From positions 1,961,082 to 2,025,081 of the forward strand of contig BCKK01000001.1 in NCBI GenBank assembly GCA_001600615.1: a stretch of DNA of 64,000 nt, given 5' to 3'. Positions 10,578-23,279 of the stretch are shown in pieces. The translations under genes and the position numbers were made by a program. The notes below the pieces were generated by a model. It made no database searches. It saw only the letters and a program-made list of their open reading frames with translations, and had not been told where the DNA came from. Position 1 is the first letter of the stretch; the number at the start of each line of letters is the position of its first letter. The stretch comes from Dioszegia crocea (taxonomy: Eukaryota; Basidiomycota; Tremellomycetes; Tremellales; Bulleribasidiaceae).

Positions 10578-12394
10578 ATGACAGAATCCGCCCCCGCAAT
10601 GTCCAGCTTCAATCCCTCCATCTTCACGCTACCGTTCGAGCCCCTCCCTTCCAACTCACACCCCTCCGACACGCTAGAAGAGCAGGCGGAGACTGAGCAA
10701 CTCATATCTCAGCTCTTACATACCATAGCTCCCGTCGCAGGCGATGGCGAGACCCTGAGCGGCGGGAGCGTACTGCGCAAGCCAGAGCATACAGGCTACT
10801 TCACGCAGCTGTTGTTCAGGCTGCCACCGGGCTTTGTGGCCCTTGACGCGAGCAAGCCATGGTTGATGTACTGGACACTACATAGCTTTGACATAATGGG
10901 AGTGGCGCTTGATCAGGGGACCAAGAACAGGTGAGTCTGGATCACTGATTTGCAGCTGTAGCTGACAGCCAGGGCGATCTCGACTCTCATGCACATGCTA
11001 CATCCTTCTGGAGGATTTAGCGGAGGGCCGGCGGATTCACAAATCCCTCATTTGCTCGGGACTTACGCTTCGACATGTACGCTAGCTATTGTAGGCAATG
11101 ATGGCCCTACTGGAGGTTGGCAGCAACTAGCGGATGCGAGACAGGCCACATACGACTTCTTCATGCGGTGTAAACGGCCAGATGGAGGTTTCGTGGTATG
11201 CAGCGGTGGAGAATTGGACGTCAGGTGAGCTCAATTTCATCAAGCAAATCCCCGAGCACGCGCTGATACGCACAGAGGAACATACTGCCTCCTCGTGGTG
11301 GCGACTTTACTCGACCTCCTCACACCTGAACTCCTACATAACGTCGACAACTTCATCTCCGCCTGCCAGACATATGAAGGTGGCTTTGCATGCTCTTCTT
11401 TCCCGTTCCCATCCCTCGAAGCGCCGACATCTCGCGCAGCCCTTGCCGAAGCCCATGGCGGCTACACTTCCTGTGCCCTCAACTCGCATTTCCTCCTCTC
11501 TTGCATTCGCCCATCATCGGGTGGAGCCTCATCTCTCAACGCTACTTTCCCCAGCAAGATCGACGTGGACGGTGCACTGAGATGGTCAGTCCTAATGCAA
11601 GGTGAAGCGATGGAAGGTGGAGGGTTCAGGGGACGGAGTAATAAGCTCGTGGATGGGTGTTACAGTTGGTGGGTGGGCGGAGGGGTTCCGGTCATTGAGG
11701 CATTGGCGGCTAGGGAACGAAGGGCAAGGAGGGAAGAGAAGAAGCAGTCGACTGAAGCAAAGATCGAGGTTGAGGGCGGGGAGGAGTGGGAAGATGTAAT
11801 CCGTGAGTCGTTGACAACACGAAATGAGCTTAGGCTTACTCATCAGCGTCACCGCCACTGTTCAATAAAGTCGCGCTGCAAGAATACGTCCTGCTCGCCG
11901 CGCAGAATGAAGCGGGCGGTCGAGGCGGTCTGAGAGATAAGCCTGGAAAGTGAGTTCTGGGCTTAGCAGATTCAGTGAACACAGCTGACTCGGATAGAAA
12001 ACCGGATCAATATCACTCGTGTAACAACCTCTCTGGTCTATCCGTCGCACAGCACAATGTCATACACTCTCCATCACTAGTCGAGGAGAATAAAGGCAAA
12101 TTCGACTCGTCGAAGGGGTTCCCGGCTATACGGCCTACTAAGCCCGAAGGAGGATGGGCGAGTGAAGAGGAGCGGCAAGAGGTTAGGCGACAGGTCTGGG
12201 CCAGCGCCTTGGGCTGGGTGGAAGAAGGGGAGGCTGTGGTATTGGGTGGGAAAGAGAGCAGAGTGGTGAGTCCATTAACGATGTATTGGCTGGAGCGTAG
12301 CTGATCAGCGCAGAATACGACGGCGCCCGTGTTCAACATTCTACTGTTGAGGCTTAAGCCGTTCATCAACTACTTCTACGGCCAAACGTCTTAA
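10578..12394 (+). CDS. RAM1: Protein farnesyltransferase beta subunit
   Basis: Six exons (10578-10930, 10973-11224, 11276-11802, 11847-11949, 11998-12265, 12314-12394) sum to 527 residues with all phases consistent. The alpha/alpha-barrel motifs of prenyltransferase beta subunits follow in order: ASKPWLMYWTLHS, GGFSGGPADSQIPHLLGTYA, PDGGFVVCSGGELDVRGTYC, AHGGYTSCALN, GGGFRGRSNKLVDGCYSWW and DQYHSCNNLSGLSVAQHN. The zinc ligands Asp and Cys (VDGCYSWW) and His (QYHSC) are present. R-G-x-N-K-L-V-D-G-C and the H-S-C element fit FTase rather than GGTase I. It adds farnesyl to CaaX proteins such as Ras and lipopeptide mating pheromones, with an alpha subunit not in this window. A charged insert of about 30 residues follows the zinc site. 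Confidence 0.94.
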
Positions 12395-12537
12395 TGATTA
12401 GATATTGGAGAAAGGACAGTTAGCGATGATACCAAGCATCGACATGTATCAGTATTGTCTAAGAAACGCCCGTAGTGTCTACCAAAGTTGTCCCCGTGAA
12501 CAAGACATGGCTGATGTATGACTTGCATTCCCTTACA

Positions 12538-13799
12538 CTACCGCTTAGCATACCTAGCTAATATCCGATCTTCCACACCCTCCCCGACCCACTTATATAC
12601 CCCCTCAGCCAGAGCCAGATTCTCCGCTTCGGCTCTATACAGCTTGGCATAGTCTGGTGCACCTGGACCCGAAGCTGGGGTGGCGCTCGCGGCCGATAGG
12701 GACATATTCTGCATTTGCTGCATGTCTATTGCGGCTGGGGATATCAGCGGCTGATACTGGTGCGACGGTTTGTGGTTTGTCATGAAGGATGGGACATACC
12801 GCTATCTGAACCGAGGATGAGCTTGAAGACGCCGTTGAGACCGAAAAGATTTAGGAAATACCATGATAATGCCCTGAAGTCGGTCAGCTCATATTGGCAG
12901 CTCATCGCAGTGCTCACGACAACTCACGAGACCCATTGTGCATCAAGGTCAGGCATTATGATGTCTTTGGAAAGTAGGGATTTGAAGCCTGCAGTCAAGG
13001 GGAACGGTAATCTGACTGAGGGCTATCAGTTTTCCGCCTTGCGATCATGCAGGATTATTCAACTCACTAAGGATGAATCCTGAGAAGAAGACACTGATGT
13101 ACTGCATGATGACCATGTTAGGCACCCTATCTCGTCAGCTATGTTCAGGATCAACGCCGCGGCAGACAACTGACATCATCACAGCCTGCTTCTTCATTCC
13201 GTCCATTGCGCCCTCCATACCTGCCTGCTCGAATGGATTTTTCTCCGCTTCTTCGTCCGAGTCAGGTTTTGGCTTGAGCCATTTCCCAGCGACGAGCCCC
13301 TCAGCTAGTTCGGTTGATATGGCGCGGTATGTTGTGGGTGGCAGAGGGGATAGGGGGGCCGTAGCGCGAAGCAAAGCCGAACGCGTGAGGGCTCGCCTGG
13401 TGATTGTCAGTAATTATTACAAGCATATACAGAGTAATCATTCGTAAGATGAGGAGCAGCTTACTGTTCTCGCACCACTGCTGCAGGCTGCTTCTTTGGT
13501 GCTGAATTGAGGAGTTGCGTTACATAGTGCCGCAGCAGCCCGACCAGTATCTACAAGATGCGTCAGCTCCCACTTGGTCATATCAGGGCGTCTAGCGGAG
13601 CTCACCATGATCAGAGTAATGGGAACCAATACCCAATCCTACATACAATCAGCTTCGGACACCCCTAACCAACACAGGGGCCGTTCAGACTCTAGGACAT
13701 ACCCGGATAGCAGGATCGAGGTACAGATCTTGCCTACAATTCGTCAGCTCTCATTCAAATTTCTCCAGTCAGCCAAACTCACGCTGCTTTGATGGCCAT
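12538..13799 (-). CDS. EMC3: ER membrane protein complex subunit 3
   Basis: Eight or so short exons, start at 13799 (MAIKAAQDLYLDPAIRDWV), stop at 12538-12540. Joined exons give LVPITLIMILVGLLRHYVTQ (TM1), the conserved linker NPFEQAGMEGAMDGMKKQA, then MVPNMVIMQYISVFFSGFIL (TM2), LPFPLTAGFKSLL and [30 protein letters not shown] (TM3). This is the three-TM, Oxa1/YidC-related insertase subunit of the EMC, which inserts tail-anchored and multi-pass proteins in the ER membrane. One donor, near 13069, is non-canonical or misread; the best in-frame join gives ILSELPFPLT. The gene is divergent from ELP1 across about 200 bp. Confidence 0.92.
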
Positions 13800-13997
13800 C
13801 CTGACTGATGCTCGACGTGCAGTACTTAAGGTCGACAAGAGGAATGTATGCACAGAAACACCCTTCGCTACGGGAGGACCTTTGTATATGCGCACGGACC
13901 TCCACTCACTTCGCGAATTCTTCAAAATCGCTCCGCTGTAGGAATTTTGCTTCTCTCCTCTCTGTATCTGTCCCCAAACACAACCAACTCGTACAGG

Positions 13998-16900
13998 ATG
14001 CGCTCTCTGACCCTGACAAGAACACAGTCAACACTCGTGGCGGAAAATGGGGGCGGCAAAATTGGCGCATTGGCTGTCGACCCAGAGAAGGGCGTGCTGT
14101 ATGTTGCGACTGAACGAAAGGGGGATATGGGTGTTGAGGTGGAGCTCGTTGCGCTCACACCTGGACCGGACGGTGGATATATGAGAGAGGTCAGCTTATA
14201 CTCTGACTTCTTCGTGGTCGACTGGAAGCTGACATGGCACAGATTATAGCTACGTTTTCGTCGCCCGTCGCTGCGCCATTCCCCTTGCCGGAGTATCGCT
14301 CGGAAATTCTCGACGTGCATTACTTCCCGGACGACCGGTCGCTGGCTATCTTACTAGCTGGCGGGGACATAGCTACGGTGCAGCTGGAAGGCCTTGATGG
14401 GACTGTGGGTCCTGTGAGTTCAGCTGGCGTGCCTGGAACAACCTAGAGAACTAAGCTGATTACATAGGTGGAAGTGGTCGGCAGTGTGGATAGCGGGATT
14501 AAGGCTGCGTGCTGGTCACCGGACGATGAGCAGCTCGTGCTTGTTACCGGTCAGTGCCCTGCCCACGTTCGTTCATGCATGTCAGCTGATCATACTAGGG
14601 GAAGACAACCTGGTGTGCATGACCCGCAACTTCGACCTGGTACATGAAGAACCCCTGCGTCAAGAGGACTTCGGAGAGGGTGAGCTGCTCCCTGCTCAAC
14701 GCTATATATCAGCTCACAGTGCAGACAAATTCATCAATGTCGGTTGGGGTTCCAAGACTACCCAATTCCACGGATCACTAGGTAAAGCAGCGGCCAAGCA
14801 GCCTGTCGCTTCTTCGTCCTCTTCATCCGCCATATCGCAATCCCATCCCTCGGACGATGCCTTACCGGTGATCACCTTCCGAGGTGACTGTGCATACTTT
14901 GCCATTTCCTCACTTGACCCCTATCCATCCTCCTCTACTGCTCGCCGGCAGATCCGGATATACTCCCGAGACGCCTCAGCAGGCTTTACACCTAAGCTCT
15001 CTTCGACGACAGAGGAGATGCCTGGGCTGGAAGGAGCAATCTCATGGCGTCCAAGCGGGAACTTGTTGTCCGGTCTGGTGCGATACGGGTATAATGGCGG
15101 AGGGGCAGGAAAGGAGGGGAAATGGGATGTGGCGATGATTGAGCGGAATGGATTGAGACATGGTGGATTTGAGCTGAGAGAGGAGAGGGTGACTTGGGTC
15201 GATGGGAGAGTCAGGGGGATGAAGTGGAATGTGGACTCGGAGGTGCTGGCGATTTGGATAGAACGGCCAGAGGGGGATGTTGGTGAGTTTACGGACCGCC
15301 ACGGTGCAACACGGAGCTCACCTCGCAGTTCAACTGTGGACAATGAAGAATTATCATTATTACTTGAAGCAGGAGATCTTTTCGGACGACGATAAGGAGA
15401 AGCGGTTCAATGGAATGATCTGGCACCCGGAAGAACCGTTTACTATCTACATCCTTGGACAGAGTACGTGATCTCGTTATCGACAATCTGATCCAAGTAG
15501 AGGCTAATGAAGTAGCATCTGTCCAAGCGCGGACATACGTCTGGGACATATATTCCAGTCGACAAGGAATACCGCTCGATACCGCCACGGTAGCAGTGAT
15601 TGACGGCAGTGAGTATCTCGCGGCGAATACCTATGATCAAGCTGACATTTTAGCCCGCCTTCTCCTCACACCCTTCCGTACGCAAAACACTCCTCCTCCC
15701 ATGTCATCATATCAGATCCAACTCCCTCGCCAGCCAGTCCACGTGTCGTTTTCGCATAATTCGGACGCACTCGCTGTGCTTCTTTCAGACGGCGCGGTGC
15801 AGGTGTGGGACCTAAATACGCGATTACCTGGACCGAAAGGATCAAGATTGCGCGGCGGTGGAAAGGTGGCAGAACCAGCTTTGCGCTGGGAGGGAAGGAT
15901 AGAGGCGGAATGCGGAGCGGTAAAGCAAGTCTGTATGGATGATGAAGGAAGAGTGGCTGTGCTCGCCAGTGGGTTGAAAGCTGCGGGTGGGTGGCTGTTG
16001 CGCTTGGAAGAAGGGAAGCAGGTGGGGCAATTCGAGCTGGAAGAAGAGGTTGAGAGGGTGGTATGGGATACCACTTTCAAATGGGCGGTACTGGATAAGA
16101 GTGGAGCCTTATTGCAACGTGAGTCTACATCTTGGGACCAAAGTCCGACCTAGCTGACTGAAAAGTACCAAATCTTGAGCCTGTCGCTACTCTATGTCCT
16201 CAGCCTCAAACGCTCTCAATCTCACACGAATCTTCCCTCATCGTCGCACTTTCTTCCCTAGGCAAACTGCTCGTCGCTTCCACCTCTTCTCCATCCGAGA
16301 CCATCACCGTTGCTTCTGGCGTCACGTCCTTCGTCCTTTCCCCTGACTTCTTAATATACTCGACATCAGCCCAGCACTCGCACTACGCCTCTCTCCCGGT
16401 CCTGCAGCGGATGGTTGCGGGAGAGGATGTCTCAGCGTATGAGATGGACTGGGAGACACGGCGTGTGGAGAGGGGCAGTGTACTCGTCACTGCGTGCCCG
16501 AGCGAGATGAGCTTGGTGATGCAAATGCCGAGAGGGAACTTGGAGACTGTCTATCCCAGACCTTTAGTTCTGGCTGTGGTCCGGCGAGAAGTTCTGAAGT
16601 AAGTTCGACGTCACCTGAGCTTCACTCTGAGGTAGAGCTGATATCCATAGCGGGAAGTACCGGAGCGCATTTATGATTTGCCGAAAACATCGCCTGGATC
16701 TGAATGTACTGCACGATCTGGACCCGGAGGGATTCATGGCCCGATTGCCCGAATTCGTTGAGCAAGTCTCAGAGGTAGACTACCTGAATCTCTTCATTTC
16801 GTCCTTGAGGTGAGTTGGGCTCGGCCAGTACCTACTGCTAAGCGATGTTGACTTCAATAGCGATTCCGACAGTTCGAAAATTCTGTTCAAGGATCTTGCT

Positions 16901-18923
16901 CGGTCCGACAGAAAAGCGTAAGCGGGATTTTGGCGCTGTCAGTGTTGGATCCAGCTGACATTTTAGTTTCCCCGCTGACAAGGTGAATCGGGTTTGCGAC
17001 GCTCTTCGCCATCATCTGGAGTCTGGTGATATCGTCAAATACGTTGACACCATCCTGACTGCTCATGTATGCAAGCAGCCAGCAGATTACGAGTCGGGTC
17101 TGAGAGTGTTGTTGCAACTTCAAGGTGAGATTTCGGCGCCGAATCTTTGGGAGAGCTCTATCTGATCTTGTCAGCGGATCACCCGGCCGTCGTTGAGGAC
17201 GCTATCAAGTATATCATCTTCCTCTCCGAGGTGGATAGACTATACGATGTGGCTTTGGGGATGTACGACTTCCAGCTCGTCCTAATGATTGCCCAGTATT
17301 CGCAAAAGGTGAGCTACTCGCCTCGGATTCATTGGCGAAGGTCTAAGCTCATTATCCAGGATCCTAAAGAATATCTACCCTTCCTCCGAGAACTCCGCGC
17401 TTTGGACAAATACGAACAACGCTTCCGGATCGATGATCACCTTGAACGACGTGGATCCGCCTTGCGAAACCTCGCTGAGGCTGGGCCGAGCAGGTGGGAA
17501 GATGCGAGTAGCTACATGGCGCGGTATGAGCTGTTTGAGGATGGGTTTAAGCTGTATGCTGGCGATAAAGATAAGATCTTGGTGAGTTGATCTGAGATTA
17601 CATACGATGGAATTCTAGCTGACTGTTAGGTCGTACATGATTTGTATGGTGATTATCTTTACGATCGGCGAGAATTCACCGACGCTGCCTTGTGTAAGTT
17701 TCCCATTGTAGTGGAAAATTATCAAACTGACCCCCCTCAGCCTATTCACTAGCGAAACAATCTCGAAAAGCGCTAAAAGCATACGAGAAGGCCCATGCTT
17801 GGAGAGAGCTCTTTGCACTTGCCATAGAAGAGCAGATCTCCGCCGAAACAATGGCTGAGATGTGCGAGAGGGTCTCAGGTAAGCTGGGCGCGTCTCGTAT
17901 GAGTTGAATCAAGCTGATTGTATAGAGCATCTTGCATCCCGCGGGAATCCCATCGAGGCATCTCGTATCTTGGTAGAGCATGCCAGAGACGTAGACAGCG
18001 CTGTGGATGTTCTTTGTCGAGGTGGAGAATTTTCCGAGGCTTTCAGATTGGTTAGCTGACCTGTCCTCGCGATCGCTATCAGGACCAACTAGCTAATATC
18101 TCAGGTCTCGCTACATAAGCGCTCTGATTTGGTAGAATCTCTCATATATCCTGGTCTGGATGAAGCTCAGGAGACACTCACGGAGATCTTCGATGAGATG
18201 GATGGACAGTTAGATAAGGAGGTCAACCGGTTGAAGGAACTGAGAAGACTGCGGGTGGAAGATCCGGGTAAGCTAGTTTCATGTCCTCCTTCAGTACGGT
18301 GGAAGATAAGCTGATCCGATTGTAGATACGTTCTACCTTGTTGATAACGAGCCGGATCTCGAAGGTGTCGATGTCGCTACCAATGCCACAACGGCCGTGA
18401 CGAACTTCACCCGATATACCGTAGCTCCCACAGTTTTCTCTCAGACAACCAAAATCACCGGGTAAGTCAGCTTCCTGGTTCAGAAACTTGAGTCTGGCCT
18501 CGATGAAAGCTGACTCCCTGTAGTCAGACAAACAAGACCAAACATAAGCCATCACGAAGACGTGCCGCGGGCAGAAAGGGCACAGTCGACGAATACGATT
18601 ACCTGCTCAGCTCAATCGGCCGACTCGTCACGCGTATCGACGAAAAGAGCGCAGACTCACTTCCTCTCCTTCGACACCTGCTTTTAGCTACGCCAGATCA
18701 TCGCGATTCGGCAATTACGCTCCAGGCGTTGATTATCAGCTTCCGAGCTAAGATCGTTGGAGCACTAGAGGATGCCTGGAGAGATCGGAAGGAGATTTTG
18801 GAGGAGGCTGCGGAGTCTGGAGGGTTGATCTTTGGGGGCGATGTGGCCAAGTTTGAAGAGGTCAAGGCGAAGGAGAAGCCGGAAGTTAAGGTTTGGAAGG
18901 GATTAGGGGTATTGGCTCGGTAG
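13998..18923 (+). CDS. ELP1: Elongator complex protein 1
   Basis: Twenty exons: 13998-14189, 14243-14413, 14468-14549, 14599-14679, 14725-15282, 15329-15463, 15516-15608, 15654-16118, 16166-16598, 16651-16809, 16861-16917, 16967-17124, 17175-17308, 17360-17581, 17630-17693, 17741-17878, 17926-18050, 18105-18267, 18326-18461 and 18524-18923. They total exactly 1200 codons plus stop. The N-terminal WD40 part carries ACWSPDDEQLVLVTGEDNLV and INVGWGSKTTQFHGSLG, hallmarks of IKI3/ELP1. The C-terminal half is TPR-like helix (DPKEYLPFLRELRALDKYEQRFRIDDHL, YSLAKQSRKALKAYEKAHAW). A basic stretch KHKPSRRRAAGRKG matches the tRNA-binding, dimer-adjacent region. As the Elongator scaffold it supports wobble-uridine tRNA modification with ELP2-ELP6. 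Confidence 0.95.
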
Positions 18924-19343
18924 TGCTCGAAGGGACGGAGGATGGTGGCGAATGGAGCGCAGGAGTGTCGCGATTGAGTGGTGAGGGAACGACTGCGAAC
19001 ATCTTCACCTGGAAAGGTGACCATTTTCAGGTGAGTCGTGCCTTACTATGACGACCGGTCTCAGATCGACGAGTGGCGCTGAACATCAGATCTGCTTTAT
19101 TTGTATCTGAGACATGCAGCTTGATGACGACGGTGACGAGTGACGCAAGAGTAGCTCACATGACGACTGAGAGTATACCCTCCTTCCGACTCCTATACAT
19201 ATATGTTGAGTTCACATCATTTGTGCTCTACATTGTTATCCACACACAAGACCAGAACTCAACCCGGTAAGGCCTCATCTAGCCCTATAAGTGAGCTTAA
19301 GTCTGTCAGACATTTGGATGAGTGGCTGACAGTCCACAGCGAA
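18924..19343. other. Upstream region of gene A
   Basis: About 420 bp after ELP1. It includes a probable 5' leader intron of gene A: donor GTGAGC near 19291 and acceptor at about 19340 preceded by GGCTGAC. No other coding signal. Confidence 0.4.
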
Positions 19344-20003
19344 ATGGTTGACGCGGATGTCCTTTCGGGCATCGGTCTTTGTGATATCGAGGAGGCAATC
19401 ACCAGTGTAGCCGCAGCGCAAACCATCATGAACAAGATGCAAGGTCCATACCCCGTAAGCGTTGGGTTTAATATCGTGGAGGCACCACTCGCACATGCGA
19501 ATCACCTCCTCGTCAAATCGCTCGCCCTTCTGCCTCACAACGACCCACATGCCAACGCCTGTGGTGCTTTCAGAACGCAGTGTACAACACAACGACTGGA
19601 CTATCTCGTCCAACAGATCCGCTTAGCGAATTCAGCGTACGGACGGAACCTCTGGAATGCTTACGGCTCGAGGTTCAAACCGTCCGAACGGCCGGATCAG
19701 TATCTGCTAGGAGCGATGATCACTCTTATGGAACCACGAATCACCCAGCGGGCGACATGGTCTCGCGAGCTCCAAGCTATCCGTGACGACCAAAGTAGAC
19801 AGGAGAAAGAGGCGCGGGACAGAATTAAGGGAAAGGAGGCCGACCTGAATGGGAAGGGTAAAGGGGCGGAAAATGGACACGCGCATGGGGCATTAGAGGT
19901 CTCTCAACAAGACGCCCTTTCGTCTGAATCTGCATCGACTTCCTATGCCGACCCTGATCTCCCCCCTTATTGCGGTCTGATTGGGGGCGCGTCCGGGCAG
20001 TGA
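19344..20003 (+). CDS. Tandem family gene A: short helical protein, N-terminal domain only
   Basis: Uninterrupted frame of 219 residues. The ATG lies four bases after a 3' splice site (GGCTGAC...CACAG then CGAAATG). No known family. Residues 1-130 are helical with repeated Leu/Ala heptads and a segment (LDYLVQQIRLANSAY) that aligns in position with those of genes B, C and D, so this is the family's N-terminal domain. The rest is low-complexity Lys/Gly/Ser-rich sequence, and the middle coiled coil and C-terminal ADKLD motif are missing. It is either a short family member or a truncated copy. Its coding body has no intron, like B-D and unlike ELP1 upstream. Confidence 0.6.
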   Translation: MVDADVLSGIGLCDIEEAITSVAAAQTIMNKMQGPYPVSVGFNIVEAPLAHANHLLVKSLALLPHNDPHANACGAFRTQCTTQRLDYLVQQIRLANSAYGRNLWNAYGSRFKPSERPDQYLLGAMITLMEPRITQRATWSRELQAIRDDQSRQEKEARDRIKGKEADLNGKGKGAENGHAHGALEVSQQDALSSESASTSYADPDLPPYCGLIGGASGQ

Positions 20004-20630
20004 AGAGAAGGGGCGGGGTGGGGGTAGAGCGGAGGGGCGTGGGTGGCCTGAGCGGGGAAGAGGGGCCGTACGAGTGTGCGTGTGGAAGCGGATCGGTGAG
20101 GGAGACGATCGACTTAGTCTGCTTGTGCGGGTGACAGATATGGAGTGATACTGCTCAATACATCCGTAAGTGAGCTGGTAGCTGTGTTAGGATTGCACCG
20201 AAGCTGACTGATCCAGCGCTACAAGATACAACATCAGGGAATGACTCTAGGCTTGTGTGACGTAGAGACCCGTTACGATGGGAAAAAGCGCAAGGGCACT
20301 AGAAGAGACGACGGATTGGTGGTCGCATGCGGTCAATCTTGCCAATCGGGCAGGAGAGGGAGACTGGCGATGTACAGGGCGGAAAAGTGTACAAGAGGTG
20401 CCAGGCGCATGGACACCTTTTGGCGGGAATAAGGTCGACGCCCAGCCGACCAAAGGAGGGTCCTTTGGCGATAAGATTTGGCTTCGTCGTCAACGGCCGA
20501 GTCGCACAAATGGCCCGCACTAACTGTTCTTCCTCTCGCCTTCACACTTTCGACCACCTCACCAACTCGTCCGGACGCTCAACCACCTCCTTCCTACCTC
20601 TATCGGTCGTTCGAATTGACAAGGTACACC
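20004..20630. other. Intergenic region between family genes A and B
   Basis: About 630 bp. A pyrimidine-rich leader (20520-20625) precedes the gene B start. Short open frames occur on both strands around 20280-20520, but none has a recognisable product. Confidence 0.4.
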
Positions 20631-22319
20631 ATGAGGTGAGTTAATTCTGTCCGCTCATGGCGAGAAAGGGCTGACGTTATCAGCACTTTCAACCCTGATG
20701 GCTCGATTCTCGACATCAGATACGACAAACACATGGTCACCCTGATCACTATGCTTAACCTCATGGAGGGTGCTCTACTGGGATTGGCAGACCTCTCCAA
20801 CCGCGCCAAGCTCGACGACTTTGAAGCCCGCCTGAAGTCAGTCAACCTCCGCGTCATCACCTTCCTCGATAGTCAGCACGTCGCGGAGACGACCAAATCC
20901 GCTAAGCCCACTACGTCAGCCCGGCGTGCCACGATGTTGCGCCTCATCAGACGGGTCAACGACGGCTATCTTGTACTCCTAGTCCGCTTGGACGGCACTC
21001 ATCATGCCCCACACCCTCACCCATCTTCCTTGCCTACTAGAAGTGCTCTTCGGCAGACAATCGCGATGTTCAATCAGCGCACATCTCCTACCCCGGTCGT
21101 CGGAGCCAAGAATACACCAACCGCTGCCTCGTCGCAGGTAGCGTGCAAGAAGCAGAAGAAGGCGAAGGATCCGAAGTCATCAGAGCTGGAGGAGATGAGA
21201 AAAGCCATGCTCGCCGTGCAGGCCATATCGGACGCAAAATGGCGGAAGGAGGTTGGCGGGTTGGCGGGGATGCTGGAGAAGCAGAAGGCGGAAGCGGAGG
21301 CGGACAGAGTCGCGCACAAGCTGCAGCTGGCCACTGATCAGCGACGAACCAGTGCGCTTGAGGGCCGGCTGGACAGACAAGATCGGATCATCAAAGACTT
21401 AGTTGTCAAGCTGGAGTCACAGGCTCAGCTGCTGGTCCCTTGTCAACATTCCGGGCACACTAGGAAGGCTATCGAGCCCGGTATGGCGGGAACTGTTCAG
21501 GCCTCTCTTGGGGACTCCTCCGGTGCGGTATCGTCGGGCCAGGCGGAATCGTCGAAGGGGGTGCTGCTGGAGGCGGGGATGGGGCAGATCAGGGATGCGG
21601 TGTCCGGCGTCCTCCAGTCGATATCCAACCAATACCTTATCACTATGTCGTCCATCGCCGAACTCGAAGCAGCAGCCCTCCGCACTATCGACGAGCGCGC
21701 TGCCGGTCAGCTTATCCTCATCGAGGCCAAGGCGGACAAACTCGATCGTACCATGCTCGAGTTTGAAACCCGTCCCCCGGTGCACTATCCCTTCGCCAGG
21801 CCCCAAACCGACATCATCCCCATCCCCAAGCCTAAACACAACCCTAGCTTCTTCCCTCCTGCCCAACCCATCCCCTTCCAATTCGCCCCTGCCTCGCATG
21901 GTCCCGCGGTTTTAGACTTTGCCTCTTACCAGGTGCACACTCGACTCAATCATGGCCCAAATCAGGCAAAATTTGCTTTGCTCCCTAAGGCTGTCGTATC
22001 GGGAAATCCCGTCTCAGATTGGAGAGCCAAAGTTGCGGCTGCCGAGGAGTCCGAGCTGGCTACGGAGGGCGCAAGGGCGGAAATGCAAGGGTCAACCGGT
22101 CCTTCAAGACCCGGGGATGCTCTCCTTCTCGCTCAGATTGAGAGGCTCATGCTCTCGAAGGCTGCAGCAGCGCAGCTCGTCAAGGCTGAGGCGGGAAAAA
22201 ACGAGATCGGGGCGGGGGGTGTTGCCGAGGGCAAGGAGAATAGGGAAATGGGAGTCAACGAAGAGAAGACGGATGAGGAGAATGTGAAGGAGAAGTTGAT
22301 GGAACGGGGAAAAGCGTGA
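20631..22319 (+). CDS. Tandem family gene B: coiled-coil protein
   Basis: Two coding exons: a five-base first exon (20631-20635, ATGAG) and 20684-22319, giving 546 residues (MSTFNPDGSILDIRYDKHM...). The 48-bp intron has GTGAGT, GGCTGACG and CAG. No known family. Layout: N-terminal helical domain to about residue 130 (MLRLIRRVNDGYLVLLVRLDG), a coiled coil around 150-250 rich in Lys, Glu and Ala, a short linker, then helix AALRTIDERAAG followed by EAKADKLDRTMLEFETR, then a Pro/Phe-rich stretch and a charged tail. The central LILSS domain of genes C and D is absent. No signal peptide or membrane segment. Function unknown; the heptads suggest self-assembly or binding to siblings. Confidence 0.7.
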
Positions 22320-23279
22320 GGCAAAAAGGGCGGGTTCAACGGGTCGGGGAGGACCTTGACGATTACGAATGGCGATTGAGGTTCACGGGCTGGGGAGGCG
22401 AATAACTTGTTTTCCTTCCAGTACAATGACAATCGGCGAGGTGGGCGTCAGTCAGCATGGGCATGAGAGACATGGACCTGTCGAGGATACAAGACGAGGA
22501 TGAGGGACTTCAACTGTATCATACATCATGCAACGCGCCTGTTCGAGACGGTCAATCGATCGCTTGCGACCTTTGAAACGGCGCACGTACCAATTTACAG
22601 CTCGAGAGACTTCCCATCCAGCTAATAGTCCCTTATCAAGACCGCCACAGACCTATGCAGCCCTACAATTCAGATGTGCTGGGCGGCAATACCGGTGTAC
22701 TAGTTGGACCGCGCTCATTTCCGCCACAGGGGCCCCAGGATTCCGCCAAGGTCCCGGGGACGATATTACCAGAGCAGAAAGGGGCAGAACCGCTTACAAT
22801 TCTATGGTTCGTATATACTCGTACATCACTCGACAGTTCACAATGGCAGCCACGCTCTGCATAAACTTGAACTATCAGACCCGGCCGGATATATCTGCGC
22901 TTTCAAAGGAGGGACAGTACTGATGGGGAAAAGGGCCTCGCCCGAGATTACAGGGTGGGGGACGCGAGGCGAGGCGCCCATCACGCCCGTGCCTTTTCTG
23001 ACGAAGCTTACGGGGGACCGAGCTGGTGGTCCTCGAGGCGCCAAGAAGCGAACCATATTTGAGCCAACATGACTAATACTTCAACCCTCTCGTTGCCCAT
23101 CTCTCTTACCCGTCTCATCGACCCTGAGTTCGGACGCCCGCCCCCTACCAACCCTGCTCGATACGCACTCCTCCCCTTTTCACAAGCGGCCTAACTCAGC
23201 TCTGTAGGCATCATATCCTGATATCAGACGTAAGTGCACATTACGGGAAGGGTTCTGCTGTGGCTGACGTTATAGCATT
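22320..23279. other. Intergenic region between family genes B and C
   Basis: About 960 bp. A leader intron of gene C ends just before its ATG: donor GTAAGT near 23230, branch GGCTGACG, acceptor TATAG at 23274-23276. Short frames around 22528-23070 have no recognisable product. No repeat or transposon end is seen. Confidence 0.4.

Noticed and set aside
22528..23072. Overlapping short frames between family genes B and C
   Set aside because: No similarity to the array or to transposons that I can see.
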